Source: Gemmatimonadota bacterium
GTDB lineage: Bacteria; Gemmatimonadota; Gemmatimonadetes; Palauibacterales; KS3-K002
Direction: 5' to 3'
Assembly (NCBI GenBank): GCA_020344215.1
Contig: CP070815.1
Coordinates: 3,809,471-3,873,470, forward strand
DNA: 64,000 nucleotides
Shown: positions 25,678 to 34,341 of the stretch, piece after piece
Numbering within the stretch: position 1 is the first letter of the stretch
Layout: the number at the start of each line of letters is the position of its first letter
Notes under the pieces: generated by a model
Told to the model about the DNA's origin: nothing
Database searches by the model: none
What the model saw: the letters and a program-made list of their open reading frames with translations, nothing else
Program-made: the position numbers and the translations under genes

Positions 25678-25974
25678 ATGGCTACGGAAGAGCAGGTCAG
25701 GCAAGCGCTGAAACAGGTCGAGGACCCGGAGCTCGGCCTCAACGTCGTCGATTTGGGCCTCGTCTACGATATCGATGTCGAGGGCAGCACGGTCAACGTG
25801 CGCATGACGCTCACGAGCCCCGGCTGTCCGGTGGGCCCACAGATCCTGGGGGGCGCCAGGCTGGCTGTCCAGAACCTGGAGGGGGTCGAAGAGGCGAACA
25901 TCCAGCTTGTCTGGGAGCCGTACTGGAGCCCGGACCTCATCAACCCGGAGTACCGAGCGATCCTCGGGTTCTGA
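25678..25974 (+). CDS. MIP18/DUF59 family metal-sulfur cluster assembly factor
   Basis: A 98-aa protein with the DUF59 pattern: QVEDPELGLNVVDLGLVYDI at the start, then MTLTSPGCPVGPQI with the single conserved Cys, and a C-terminal LVWEPYWSPDLINPE. Members (SufT, PaaD, MIP18) help to mature Fe-S proteins. It is separated from the suf cluster by 20 kb. ATG 25678 is preferred over GTG 25672. It is the start of a short plus-strand unit, convergent to the prepilin gene. Confidence 0.9.
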   Translation: MATEEQVRQALKQVEDPELGLNVVDLGLVYDIDVEGSTVNVRMTLTSPGCPVGPQILGGARLAVQNLEGVEEANIQLVWEPYWSPDLINPEYRAILGF

Positions 25975-26039
25975 AGACAGCTCACTGCGCAGTGGCGTCG
26001 GCAAGGGGGTTCGGAGCGAGTGGCCCTCCGACCTGCGAC

Positions 26040-26441
26040 CTACGGTGTGTCGCAGGCGATTCGTTCGGCGGCGCCGGCGTAGCCGAGCGGGGAGGAGACA
26101 TCGCGGCCGACGTAGAGCTCGCACCTCTCGTCGGTCGCGTCCATTTGGTTGTAGGCGGCCCAGCCCCTGGTGTGAGCGTCCGTGATGACGATAGTGCTCT
26201 TGGGGCTGGGGGTCATGCTCTCGGTGACGAGAGAGACGTCGTCGGCGTACGTCAGGTGTTCCCTGTAGTAGATCTCCTGAGCCGTTGCGAGGTTGCGGAG
26301 ATCGGACATCATGGTCGCTCTGAGTGCTTTGTCGTAAGACTTGCTGAACTTGCCCCAGGCGATGACCGTGAGCACAGCGAGCAGGGCGAGCGCCGTCATG
26401 ATCTCGACGAAGGTGAAGCCGCTCCTGTCGTTCCGTTTCAT
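26040..26441 (-). CDS. Type IV prepilin-like protein (pseudopilin)
   Basis: The N-terminus has a basic leader and the class III signal motif SGFTFVEIMTALALLAVLT, with cleavage expected before Phe and Glu at +5. The N-terminal hydrophobic helix is followed by a helix with TMMSDLRNLATAQEIYYREH, as in major and minor pilins. A C-terminal Cys pair (RCELY, IACDTP) could form the D-loop disulfide. Length 133 aa. No pilus assembly genes lie nearby, so it must use machinery encoded elsewhere. Confidence 0.9.
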   Translation of the reverse strand: MKRNDRSGFTFVEIMTALALLAVLTVIAWGKFSKSYDKALRATMMSDLRNLATAQEIYYREHLTYADDVSLVTESMTPSPKSTIVITDAHTRGWAAYNQMDATDERCELYVGRDVSSPLGYAGAAERIACDTP

Positions 26442-26619
26442 GGGTACCGCGCACCCCCATTCAAGCTGGCGTTGTTCGGGGCGCCTTGTGGGAGGGGAGA
26501 GCCGGGAGGCCGGAATCCTTGCCGACCGAGCCCTGAGCGGGTAGAATCGGGCTTATCACCCGACAGGGTATTGCCAATTTAGCAGGAACTTACGGCGCTC
26601 TCAACCTCCCGGGGGGAGA

Positions 26620-27813
26620 ATGCATATACTCGACAAATGCCACAGCTTCACGCGAGCCCGTGAGGTTATGGCATCTGGGTATTACCCGTATTTCGTGCCG
26701 ATCGAGGGCTCGTCCGACACGGAGGCTTTTGTCAGAGGCGAGCGAAAGGTCATGATCGGCTCGAACAACTACCTCGGCCTCACCCACCACCCGTGCATCG
26801 TGGAGGCGGCGCAGGCCGCCATCAAGAGGTACGGGAGCGGCTGCACTGGGAGTCGGTTCCTGAACGGCAACATGGATATACACGAGCTGCTGGAGGCGCG
26901 GCTCGCGAAGTTCATGGGAAGCGAGGCGGCGCTGGTCTTCAGCACGGGTTACCAGACCAACCTGGGTGTGATCGGGACTCTGGTGGGCCGGAACGACCGG
27001 GTGTATCTGGACAAGCTGGATCATGCGAGCATCGTGGACGGCAGCCGTCTGGCATACGGCGAGGTCGCGCGGTTCAAGCACGGCGACCTGGAGGGTCTGC
27101 GTCGGCAGCTGAAGGCGGAGCGCGAGGCGAACCAAGACGAGTTCGGCTTGATGGTGGTGGTGGACGGCGTGTTCAGCATGGAAGGCGACATCGCTGACCT
27201 GCCGAACCTGGTACCGGTGTGCGAGGAGTCCGACGCCGTTCTCGTAGTGGACGATGCGCATGCGATCGGCTATCTGGGGCCGACGGGCGCCGGGACGGCG
27301 GAGCACTTCGGACTCACGGATCGCGTTCCCCTGACGGTGGGCACGTTCAGCAAGTCGTTCGCGTCGATCGGCGGGTTCGTCGCGGGCCCGGAGTCGGTCA
27401 TCCATTATCTGAGGCATCACGCCAGGAGCCTGATGTTCAGCGCCAGCATGCCGCCGTCGGCGGTGGCGACGGTGCTGGCGGCGCTCGATATCATCGAGCA
27501 GGAGCCGGAGCGGCGCGAGCGGCTCTGGCAGATCACGCACCGGATGATGGACGGGTTCCGCAGCCTGGGCTTTGAGATCGGACCGACGCAGACGCCGATC
27601 ATCCCGATAATGATCGGGCCGATGGAGAAGACATTCGTGTTCTGGAAGGCCGTCTTCGACGCCGGCGTGTTCACGAATCCCGTCATGCCGCCGGCGGTTC
27701 CGGAGAACAGTTGCCGGCTGCGCACGAGCTACATCGCTACGCACACGGACGACCAGCTCGACTACGTGCTTGAGGTTTTCGAGAATGTGGGTAAGAAGCT
27801 GGCCGTGATATAG
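26620..27813 (+). CDS. spt: Serine palmitoyltransferase (alpha-oxoamine synthase family)
   Basis: SPT condenses serine with an acyl thioester to 3-ketosphinganine, the first step of sphingolipid synthesis. The sequence follows bacterial SPT closely: YYPYFVPIEG, GSNNYLGLT, YGSGCTGSRFLNG, LDHASIVDGSRL, VVVDGVFSMEGDIADLP, and the PLP lysine in TFSKSFASIGGFVAG. Length 397 aa is normal. KBL and BioF are close relatives, but the FLNG block and the downstream lipid genes favour SPT. It heads the putative ceramide locus. Confidence 0.88.
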   Translation: MHILDKCHSFTRAREVMASGYYPYFVPIEGSSDTEAFVRGERKVMIGSNNYLGLTHHPCIVEAAQAAIKRYGSGCTGSRFLNGNMDIHELLEARLAKFMGSEAALVFSTGYQTNLGVIGTLVGRNDRVYLDKLDHASIVDGSRLAYGEVARFKHGDLEGLRRQLKAEREANQDEFGLMVVVDGVFSMEGDIADLPNLVPVCEESDAVLVVDDAHAIGYLGPTGAGTAEHFGLTDRVPLTVGTFSKSFASIGGFVAGPESVIHYLRHHARSLMFSASMPPSAVATVLAALDIIEQEPERRERLWQITHRMMDGFRSLGFEIGPTQTPIIPIMIGPMEKTFVFWKAVFDAGVFTNPVMPPAVPENSCRLRTSYIATHTDDQLDYVLEVFENVGKKLAVI

Positions 27814-27857
27814 ATCGACTCACTTACCGTCATCCAATACTTCCAGCGAGCCAGCGA

Positions 27858-28985
27858 GTGAGCGTTGAGGTCAAACCCGTAGAGACACGGGCGGAGCGGC
27901 GGACGTTCGTCCGCTTGCCGTGGCGGATCTATCCGGGGCGTTACCCGGCCTGGGTACCGCCGCTGCTGGTGGAGGAACGCAAGCGTATCGATCCGAGGAA
28001 GAACCCGTTCTTCGACCACGGCGCCGTGCAGCTCTTCCTCGCCTACAAGGACGGGGAGGTGGCGGGCCGGATCGCGGCGATCGAGAACACTCTTCACAAC
28101 GAGTTTCACGACGACAAGGTCGGCTTCTTCGGCTTCTTCGAGTCGGTGGACGATCAAGAGGTGGCGAAGGCTCTGCTCGATAGAGCCGCGGAGTGGGTCG
28201 GCGGCCGCGGGCTCGATACGCTGCGGGGCCCGACCAGCTTCTCGACTAACGAGGAGTGCGGGCTACAGATCGACAACTTCGAGTCGTCGCCCTACGTCAT
28301 GATGGCCTACAACCCGCCCTATTACGTCGACCTGCTAGAGGGCTGCGGGCTGACGAAGGTAAAGGATCTGCTGGCCTACGAGATCCGCGCGGAACAGTTC
28401 GATCACCCGCGCTTCGGGAAGCTCCAGCAGCTAATCGAGCGGTACGGGCGCGACGTGCAGATACGATCGATCAGGATGGATCGGTTCGAAGAGGAGGTGG
28501 CGCTGGTCCGCGAGCTGTACAACACGGCTTGGGAGCGGAATTGGGGCTTCGTGCCGATGACCGACGCCGAGGTCGACCATATGGCCAAGCAGCTGAAGCC
28601 GGTAGTGGACCCGGATCTGGCGTTGATCGGCGAGGTCGACGGCGAGCCGGTCGGCTTCTTGCTGGCGCTGCCCGATGTGAACCAGGCGATCCGCCATGCG
28701 AACGGGCGGCTCTTCCCGTTCGGGCTCTTCAAGCTGCTCTGGCATATGCGTCGGGTAAGCGGGGTCCGAGTTATTACTCTGGGGATCGTCGAGGCGCACC
28801 GCGGCGGCCCACTGGCGCCGATGTTCTACCTGGAGATCCACAAGCGCGGCACTAGCAAGGGGCATCGGGTGGGGGAGAGCTCGTGGGTTCTCGAGGACAA
28901 CCAAGCTTTGCGAATGGGCGTGGAGAAGATGGGGTATGAGCCGTACAAGACCTATCGCCTTTATGAGAAGCCGATCTCGGGATAG
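27858..28985 (+). CDS. GNAT-like N-acyltransferase, candidate bacterial ceramide synthase
   Basis: The protein (375 aa) starts with RAERRTFVRLPWRIYPGRYP and WVPPLLVEERKRIDPRKNPF, then LAYKDGEVAGRIAAIEN, a pattern I know from a GNAT-fold family often next to spt in Bacteroidota and other bacteria. In Caulobacter a GNAT-like protein acts as ceramide synthase. No signal peptide is present. It lies 44 nt after spt, which supports N-acylation of the sphingoid base; the substrate is inferred from context. Start GTG 27858. Confidence 0.72.
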   Translation: MSVEVKPVETRAERRTFVRLPWRIYPGRYPAWVPPLLVEERKRIDPRKNPFFDHGAVQLFLAYKDGEVAGRIAAIENTLHNEFHDDKVGFFGFFESVDDQEVAKALLDRAAEWVGGRGLDTLRGPTSFSTNEECGLQIDNFESSPYVMMAYNPPYYVDLLEGCGLTKVKDLLAYEIRAEQFDHPRFGKLQQLIERYGRDVQIRSIRMDRFEEEVALVRELYNTAWERNWGFVPMTDAEVDHMAKQLKPVVDPDLALIGEVDGEPVGFLLALPDVNQAIRHANGRLFPFGLFKLLWHMRRVSGVRVITLGIVEAHRGGPLAPMFYLEIHKRGTSKGHRVGESSWVLEDNQALRMGVEKMGYEPYKTYRLYEKPISG

Positions 28986-29190
28986 ATGAACGAATATCCA
29001 ATATCGCACGTCGGATATCGAACTTCGCAGGACACACCCGAACACCGAACATTGAACACCGGACATCGAACGGCTAACAGCGGACGAATATCGACGTCTA
29101 CTGTTCTATGTTCGATATTCGGCGCTGGCTGTTCGGGTGTGTTATTCGATGTCGGATGAGGACAGTCCGATGTTCAATGTCAGTGAGCTT
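28986..29190. repeat. Nested inverted-repeat element (GAACATTGAA words)
   Basis: The gap inside the lipid locus holds GAACACCGAACATTGAAC-like words and two nested inverted repeats: ACACACCCGAACA (29032-29044) with TGTTCGGGTGTGT (29130-29142), and inside it CGAATATCG (29085-29093) with CGATATTCG (29113-29121). It could form a long branched hairpin. It may reduce or tune expression of the downstream reductase gene. Confidence 0.75.
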
Positions 29191-29194
29191 CTAA

Positions 29195-30175
29195 GTGGTC
29201 GCTGATAAGACTGTCTTGGTCACAGGAGCCGCGGGATTCGTCGGCAGTCACGTCGTCGACGTGCTGCTCGAGTCGGGATACCGCGTGCGCTGCACGGTTC
29301 GTGCGACGAGCAACCGGCGCTGGCTGGAGGGTAAGCCGGTCGAGCCGGTCGAGGCGGATATGCAGGGCGGCGGTCTCGAGGAAGCCGTGGCCGGGATCGA
29401 TGCCGTGGTCCACTGCGCGGGAGTCACACGGGGCTCGCGCAGGGCGCTGTACGCTGTCAATCGAGATGGGACTCGGGCGCTGGTCGACGCGTGCGTGGAA
29501 ACGGGGAGGCGGATCCGTTTCGTCTACTGCAGCAGCCAGGCGGCCGGTGGCCCGAGTTCGCTGTGGCGGCCGCGGGTGCTGGAGGAGCCCCCGCAGCCGG
29601 CGAGCGACTATGGGCGGAGCAAGTTGGCGGGGGAGGTGGAGGTGCACAAGCGCGGCGACCGCCTTCAGGTGGTGGTGTTGCGGCCAGCGGCGGTCTACGG
29701 GCCTCGTGACGAGGACACGCTCCCCTACTTTCGGTTGGCGGCGCGAGGCATCGTCGTTGTCCCCGGGCTGTTCACGCGGCTGGTGCAACTGGTCCATGCT
29801 CGGGACGCGGCGCGGGCGCTGCTCCTGGCGATGGAGAGACCGGAGGCGGTGGGTCGGACCTACTTCGTCGCCCATCCCGAGGTGATTACCTGGCGCGAGC
29901 TCGCCGCCACCATAGCGGCGGCGGTCGGCCGCCGCGCCCTGAGGCTGTACCTGCCGGCGGCGCTGATGCAGGCCGTCGGTGCAGCGGCCCAGCTCGTGGG
30001 CGGCGGCCGCCGGGCGGGGCAGCTCGACTTGCGGCGTGCCTGGGAGCTGACGCGACGCGCCTGGACGTGCCGGGTGAGGGAGACGGTGGAGGAGCTGCGC
30101 TGGATGCCGGAGTACGACAGTGAGCGCGGGCTGCGGGCCACGGCGGATTGGTATCGGGAGGAGGGATGGCTCTGA
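29195..30175 (+). CDS. NAD-dependent SDR epimerase/reductase, candidate ceramide reductase
   Basis: An extended SDR with TGAAGFVGSHVVDVL at the N-terminus (GxxGxxG) and the catalytic Tyr-x3-Lys in DYGRSKLAGEVEV. The N-terminal 300 residues are normal for the 3-beta-hydroxysteroid-like subfamily. In Caulobacter an SDR of this kind (CerR) reduces the 3-keto group of ceramide; position after the acyltransferase supports the same role here. Start is GTG 29195. Its end overlaps the PAP2 gene start by 10 nt. Confidence 0.72.
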   Translation: MVADKTVLVTGAAGFVGSHVVDVLLESGYRVRCTVRATSNRRWLEGKPVEPVEADMQGGGLEEAVAGIDAVVHCAGVTRGSRRALYAVNRDGTRALVDACVETGRRIRFVYCSSQAAGGPSSLWRPRVLEEPPQPASDYGRSKLAGEVEVHKRGDRLQVVVLRPAAVYGPRDEDTLPYFRLAARGIVVVPGLFTRLVQLVHARDAARALLLAMERPEAVGRTYFVAHPEVITWRELAATIAAAVGRRALRLYLPAALMQAVGAAAQLVGGGRRAGQLDLRRAWELTRRAWTCRVRETVEELRWMPEYDSERGLRATADWYREEGWL

Positions 30176-31110
30176 CGGGGCTGAAGGGGAGACTGGCGGC
30201 GGCACAACCCAGCGACATCATTTTCATTGCCTACGTAAGCTTCACCGGCATACTCATCGCGCTGTACGGGTGGCAATTCTCACCCAGGCTGTGGATCGGG
30301 CTCACCCTGACGCACGTGGCGCTGATCGGTGCCGGGCTCTGGTTCGCCGGCCAACCGCTCCACTACCCCTCCTTCCGCGGATTCATCCGCGACATCTACC
30401 CGATCCTGGCCATCGTCTACCTCTACTGGGAATTGCGCTACCTGGCGCTCCTGTTCAGCGGCGGGTACCAGGACCCGCTGATCCTGCGCCTCGAGGAGAT
30501 GCTGTTCGGTGAGCAGCTGGCGATGACCTTCAGCGAGCGGTTCCCGTACCTGTGGCTGAGCGAGCTGATGCACTTCGCCTACGGCACCTACTGGATGCTG
30601 CTGCCGTCGGCGCTGGCCTTGTTGTACTTGCGGCGCCGGATTGACGGCTTCCGAGAGCTCGTCTACGTCGAGATGGTCATCTTCTTCGGCTGCTACCTAG
30701 TGTTCATCTTCTTCCCCGTGCAGGGCCCGCACTACGAGTTCCCGCTGATCGGCGGCCGCCTGGCCGAGGCGCCCATGTACCGGTTCGTGCACTGGGTGCT
30801 GGAGGATGGGGGGAGCAAGGGGGCAGCGTTCCCCAGCTCGCACGTAGCGGTGGCGGTGGCGATCCTGCTGGTGACCTGGCGTCACGACCGGCAGGTCTGG
30901 CTGGTGGTGCTCCCTCTTGTAGTCGGCCTTACAGTTGGTACGGTCTACGGCCGATTCCACTACGGGGTCGACGCGACGAGCGGGATCGCGGCGGCCGTGG
31001 TATTTTACTTGATAGCCAAGTATTTGCACCGTTTCTGGAGTTGCGAAGTGAGGCGGGGGCCGGGGGGGTGGTCGGAATCGGGCAACTCTGCAGAGGGACC
31101 ACCCGTCTAA
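30166..31110 (+). CDS. PAP2_3 (Aur1-like) multi-spanning membrane enzyme
   Basis: A 314-aa integral membrane protein with about six transmembrane helices. Catalytic blocks are AFPSSHVAVAVAILL (PAP2 motif 2 variant) and YGRFHYGVDATSG (motif 3 with His and Asp). The spacing matches the PAP2_3 group, which includes Aur1 inositol-phosphoceramide synthase, so it may add or remove a phospho headgroup on ceramide. GGGAGGAGGG precedes ATG 30166; the gene overlaps the SDR gene. Headgroup chemistry is unknown. Confidence 0.75.
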   Translation: MALTGLKGRLAAAQPSDIIFIAYVSFTGILIALYGWQFSPRLWIGLTLTHVALIGAGLWFAGQPLHYPSFRGFIRDIYPILAIVYLYWELRYLALLFSGGYQDPLILRLEEMLFGEQLAMTFSERFPYLWLSELMHFAYGTYWMLLPSALALLYLRRRIDGFRELVYVEMVIFFGCYLVFIFFPVQGPHYEFPLIGGRLAEAPMYRFVHWVLEDGGSKGAAFPSSHVAVAVAILLVTWRHDRQVWLVVLPLVVGLTVGTVYGRFHYGVDATSGIAAAVVFYLIAKYLHRFWSCEVRRGPGGWSESGNSAEGPPV

Positions 31111-31142
31111 GGAAACGGGAGCAGAAGGGAAGGAAGGACGGA

Positions 31143-31712
31143 TTGGTCGAGCTGACTGAAGCCAGCTTGGTCCGCAGGGCCCGGTCCGGCGAGCTCGAGG
31201 CGATGCGGCAGCTGTATGAGCAGCATGCGTCGCGGGTGTACACGGTTGTACGTCGGTTGGCGGGGGACGAAGACCTGGCGGCAGATCTGGCTCAGGACGC
31301 TTGGTGCAACGCGTTCCAGAAGATTCGGGACTTTCGGGGCGATGCAGCGTTCGGGACGTGGGTACATAGGATCGCGGTGAACACGGCGCTGACACGGTTG
31401 CGACAGCGGGCGCGGCGGCGGGACCTGGAGCGAGGTTACGATGGTACCTCGACGCTGGGAAACCCGGACCGCTGGCCGGCGAGCGGGGTGGCGGATCGGG
31501 TAACGGTACAGCGGGCGCTGGACATGCTGCCAGATGGATACCGGTCGGTGCTGTGGCTTCACGACGTGGAAGGATTCACGCACGAAGAGATCGGTGTGCG
31601 GCTGGGAATCGCAGTGGGCACGTCGAAGTCGCAGTTGTCGAAAGCCAGGGCGCGGTTGCGTGCGCTGGTGACGGGGTCAAGAACTGAGGTGGTCGATCAT
31701 GGTGCATCTTAG
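31143..31712 (+). CDS. ECF-type RNA polymerase sigma factor
   Basis: This 189-aa sigma factor shows region 2 (VVRRLAGDEDLAADLAQDAW and FRGDAAFGTWVHRIAVN) and region 4 (LPDGYRSVLWLHDVEGFTHEE, GVRLGIAVGTSKSQLSKARARL). It is related to the sigma at 21076. TTG 31143 is the likely start, after GGAAGGAAGG; upstream codons overlap the PAP2 gene. It heads an operon with a zinc anti-sigma factor, a double-PDZ protein and a membrane protein. Confidence 0.93.
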   Translation: MVELTEASLVRRARSGELEAMRQLYEQHASRVYTVVRRLAGDEDLAADLAQDAWCNAFQKIRDFRGDAAFGTWVHRIAVNTALTRLRQRARRRDLERGYDGTSTLGNPDRWPASGVADRVTVQRALDMLPDGYRSVLWLHDVEGFTHEEIGVRLGIAVGTSKSQLSKARARLRALVTGSRTEVVDHGAS

Positions 31713-32373
31713 CAACGAGACACTCTCTGAGCTGCTCGACGGAGCATCTGGGTCGGGCACGCAGGAGCACATGGATGCGTGTCCGAGGTGCCGAGGCGAG
31801 TTGGAGGCACTGAGGCGGCTGCGCACGGAGCTGCGCGAACTGCCGCCGCTCGACGCACCGCCCGAGCTGTGGTCGCAGATCGAGACGCGCCTGCCGGCAG
31901 TCCGGGCGCGGCGCCGTTTGGCTTGGCCGAGCCAGGTGGCGTTGCAGGCGGTTGGTGCTGCGGCGGTGTTCGTGCTCGGGCTGGCCCTCGGGCGGGCCTT
32001 CCAGACGGGCGAGTCGGAGAGCGAGGTCGCGCAGCCTGCGGCAGGTGTGGTCGGAGCCGAGCAACCAGCCGCTCCTGCATCGCTGCCCGATGCGATGGCG
32101 GAGGTGCGGCGTCTGGCTGCGGAATATGACCTGGCCCTCATGAACCTGCAGCGGCTGGCAGGACAGGAGGGGGCGCCGGCGCCGTCGTCGCTGGCGCGGC
32201 AGCGGTTGGCGAACCTTGAGGCGCTGGTGGAGGCGTCGCGCGCGGCGCTTGCCACGGACCCCGCCGACCCGGTGCTCAACTCGTATCTGTTCGCGGCGCT
32301 GGAGGAGCGTGAGGCGATGGTCCGTCAGCTCAGCTCGGCTCGGGGCTCGGGTTCGGGCGTGCTGTGGCGTTAA
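31699..32373 (+). CDS. Zinc-finger anti-sigma factor, single-span
   Basis: A 224-aa protein with the ZAS motif His-x3-Cys-x2-Cys visible in EHMDACPRCRGEL (about residues 23-35), a basic linker and one transmembrane helix (AVGAAAVFVLGLALGRAF). The outer part is helical, ending near LFAALEEREAMVRQL. It overlaps the sigma gene by 14 nt, so the pair is co-translated. It should hold the sigma factor inactive at the membrane until a periplasmic signal releases it. Confidence 0.9.
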   Translation: MVHLSNETLSELLDGASGSGTQEHMDACPRCRGELEALRRLRTELRELPPLDAPPELWSQIETRLPAVRARRRLAWPSQVALQAVGAAAVFVLGLALGRAFQTGESESEVAQPAAGVVGAEQPAAPASLPDAMAEVRRLAAEYDLALMNLQRLAGQEGAPAPSSLARQRLANLEALVEASRAALATDPADPVLNSYLFAALEEREAMVRQLSSARGSGSGVLWR

Positions 32374-32397
32374 GCGAGGCATGTAGACGAGGTATCG

Positions 32398-33462
32398 ATG
32401 CGTAGTTCTAGATTGAGACGTGCTTGCCGATCGCTGTTGCCGGTCCCGCTTCTTGGGCTGGGGCTTGTTACGGGTCTTGGAGCGCAGGAGGAGAAGGGCT
32501 GGATCGGCATAACATTCGACGACTCGCACTGCCGTAGCGAGGAACGGGACGAAGGCCGGGTTGTGGTGTGGACATGTGCCGTGCCGCCGCTGATCGCTAA
32601 GGTGTACGAGGGTGGACCGGCGTACGTTGCTGGGATGCGATCCGGTGACGTGATCATCGGAGTCAACGGCCTGAATATCCTGACGGAGGAGGCGGGATAC
32701 GAGTTCGCCAACATGCGACTGGGTGTCCCGATGACCTTCTGGGTACACCGGGACGGTGAGGAGCTGGCGTTGACGGTAACGCCGACGACCAGGGAGGCAG
32801 CGTTCGGCGAGGATGCGGGGTGGGTTGATGTCGGTCCGGAAATCTACGACTCGCTGCGGATTCAGATGCGGGCGCTGTTCGAGGGCCAAATGAGGCTGCA
32901 GTACGCGCTGAAGGAGGCGGAAGGCGCTCTTCGCAGGGCGGAAGTGGAGCTGCAGCGGAGCCCGAGTGAAACCCGGCGGCAGTCGGTCGATCAGCTGCGC
33001 CTGCAGATCGACTCGATCAACACGCGGTTGGTGGAATCACAGAAGGAGATTCGCCTGCAGGTCGATTCGTTGGCGGCGCGCGCCTGGGTTGAGACACCGC
33101 AGCAGGTGGTCGAGGTGGCGCCGGAGGTCAGAGCTGAGATCATAATCGTAGCTCCGACCGCCGAGTTGCGTGCGCTCACCGTCTACGCTGATGCGGTGGC
33201 TGGCGCACGCTTCGCGGAGCTGCGCGCGGACAGCCCGATGATCGATTACTTCCCCGGTGTCGAAGAGGGCCTGCTGATCATTCAGGTCGTGGATGACACG
33301 CCCGCTTATCTGGCCGGGCTGCGCGCGGGTGACGTGGTGCTCGAGGGCAACGGTGAGCCGGTGACGACGGTGGAGGAGCTGCGGGGGCTGATGCACGGCG
33401 ACATCGAGATCACGTACGTGCGGAAGGGGAGAAAGCACGTTTGCACGATTCCCGCACGCTGA
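32398..33462 (+). CDS. Exported protein with two PDZ domains around a coiled coil
   Basis: A signal peptide (LLPVPLLGLGLVTGLGAQ) is followed by a PDZ domain (about residues 33-125, with GGPAYVAGMRSGDVIIGVNG). A long helix likely to form a coiled coil covers about residues 145-225, and a second PDZ domain (about 265-354) carries PAYLAGLRAGDVVLEGNGEP. No protease catalytic residues are seen. It lies 24 nt after the zinc anti-sigma gene, so it may sense misfolded termini or act on the anti-sigma factor; that is inference. Confidence 0.85.
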   Translation: MRSSRLRRACRSLLPVPLLGLGLVTGLGAQEEKGWIGITFDDSHCRSEERDEGRVVVWTCAVPPLIAKVYEGGPAYVAGMRSGDVIIGVNGLNILTEEAGYEFANMRLGVPMTFWVHRDGEELALTVTPTTREAAFGEDAGWVDVGPEIYDSLRIQMRALFEGQMRLQYALKEAEGALRRAEVELQRSPSETRRQSVDQLRLQIDSINTRLVESQKEIRLQVDSLAARAWVETPQQVVEVAPEVRAEIIIVAPTAELRALTVYADAVAGARFAELRADSPMIDYFPGVEEGLLIIQVVDDTPAYLAGLRAGDVVLEGNGEPVTTVEELRGLMHGDIEITYVRKGRKHVCTIPAR

Positions 33463-33489
33463 TCCGGCGGCGCTGAGCGGCGGCAAAAG

Positions 33490-34341
33490 ATGACGCAGAC
33501 GGGCCTGTCTGGCTGGGGACGCATGGGACTGGCCCTTTTCTTCATCCACGTCCTGCTCCTCTTCCTTCCACCCATACCACCCGATATCAAAGGATCGCTC
33601 TGGGACTACCTGTCCGGTTACCTGGCGGTGGCGTTCCTGGCGGTCGAGTTTGGCCGCAGGCGCTCCAGTCTAGCGGCGTGGTGGGCGACGCGGAGCAGAA
33701 GGCGGCAGTGGGCGGCCGGACTCGGCCTGGCACTCGCGACGCTTGGCCTGGTGCTGGCGGTCCGCTCCCTCTCGCCGTCGCTTTTCGCGCGGTTCTCACG
33801 GGAGGAAGGGCTGTGGGAGCCTGCTACCCTGCTCTGCTATCTGGGATCGGCGATCCTGCTGTTGGGGACCGCAGGAGGGCTCGTGGGAGCGGAGCGGCGG
33901 CACTGGCGCTTGATCGCAGCGCTGTATGTGCTGATGGGGTTGGAGGAGATCGACTACTTCGGGATCTTCGGGGGGATGATCGGTCGGGTGCACGGGATGT
34001 ACGCCGGATCGCTGCACGACCTGATCCTGCTGGCGGTGGAGGGAGCACTGAGCCCGACGGCTTGGGTGCTCGTCGCCGGCCTTTTCCTGCTGATGCTCGT
34101 CCTGCTCCGGTGGACAGGATACCTGCAGCCGCGAGCGATCGTCGCGATGATAGGCTCGTTCGATTTCCTCTGGATCATCATCGGGCTCTGGTTTCTGCTC
34201 GCCGCGGCGGCGGCGGAGGCGGGCGTGTTCGAGCTGGCAGCGCGGCCGCCGACCCTGGAGGAGGGATTGGAGCTGGCGGGTGCGATCTGCTTTTTCTGTT
34301 ACGCTCTCGCGGTGGCGGCGGGCCGCTATGAGCCAGCCTAG
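33490..34341 (+). CDS. Multi-spanning membrane protein of unknown function
   Basis: A 283-aa protein with about seven hydrophobic helices, for example LALFFIHVLLLFLPPIP, WAAGLGLALATLGLVLAV, LLCYLGSAILLLGTAGG and FDFLWIIIGLWFLLAAA. One polar loop contains YFGIFGGMIGRVHGMYAGSLHD. No known family was recognised. It follows the PDZ gene in the ECF operon and converges with the next aminotransferase gene, overlapping it by 4 nt at the stop codons. Confidence 0.75.
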   Translation: MTQTGLSGWGRMGLALFFIHVLLLFLPPIPPDIKGSLWDYLSGYLAVAFLAVEFGRRRSSLAAWWATRSRRRQWAAGLGLALATLGLVLAVRSLSPSLFARFSREEGLWEPATLLCYLGSAILLLGTAGGLVGAERRHWRLIAALYVLMGLEEIDYFGIFGGMIGRVHGMYAGSLHDLILLAVEGALSPTAWVLVAGLFLLMLVLLRWTGYLQPRAIVAMIGSFDFLWIIIGLWFLLAAAAAEAGVFELAARPPTLEEGLELAGAICFFCYALAVAAGRYEPA

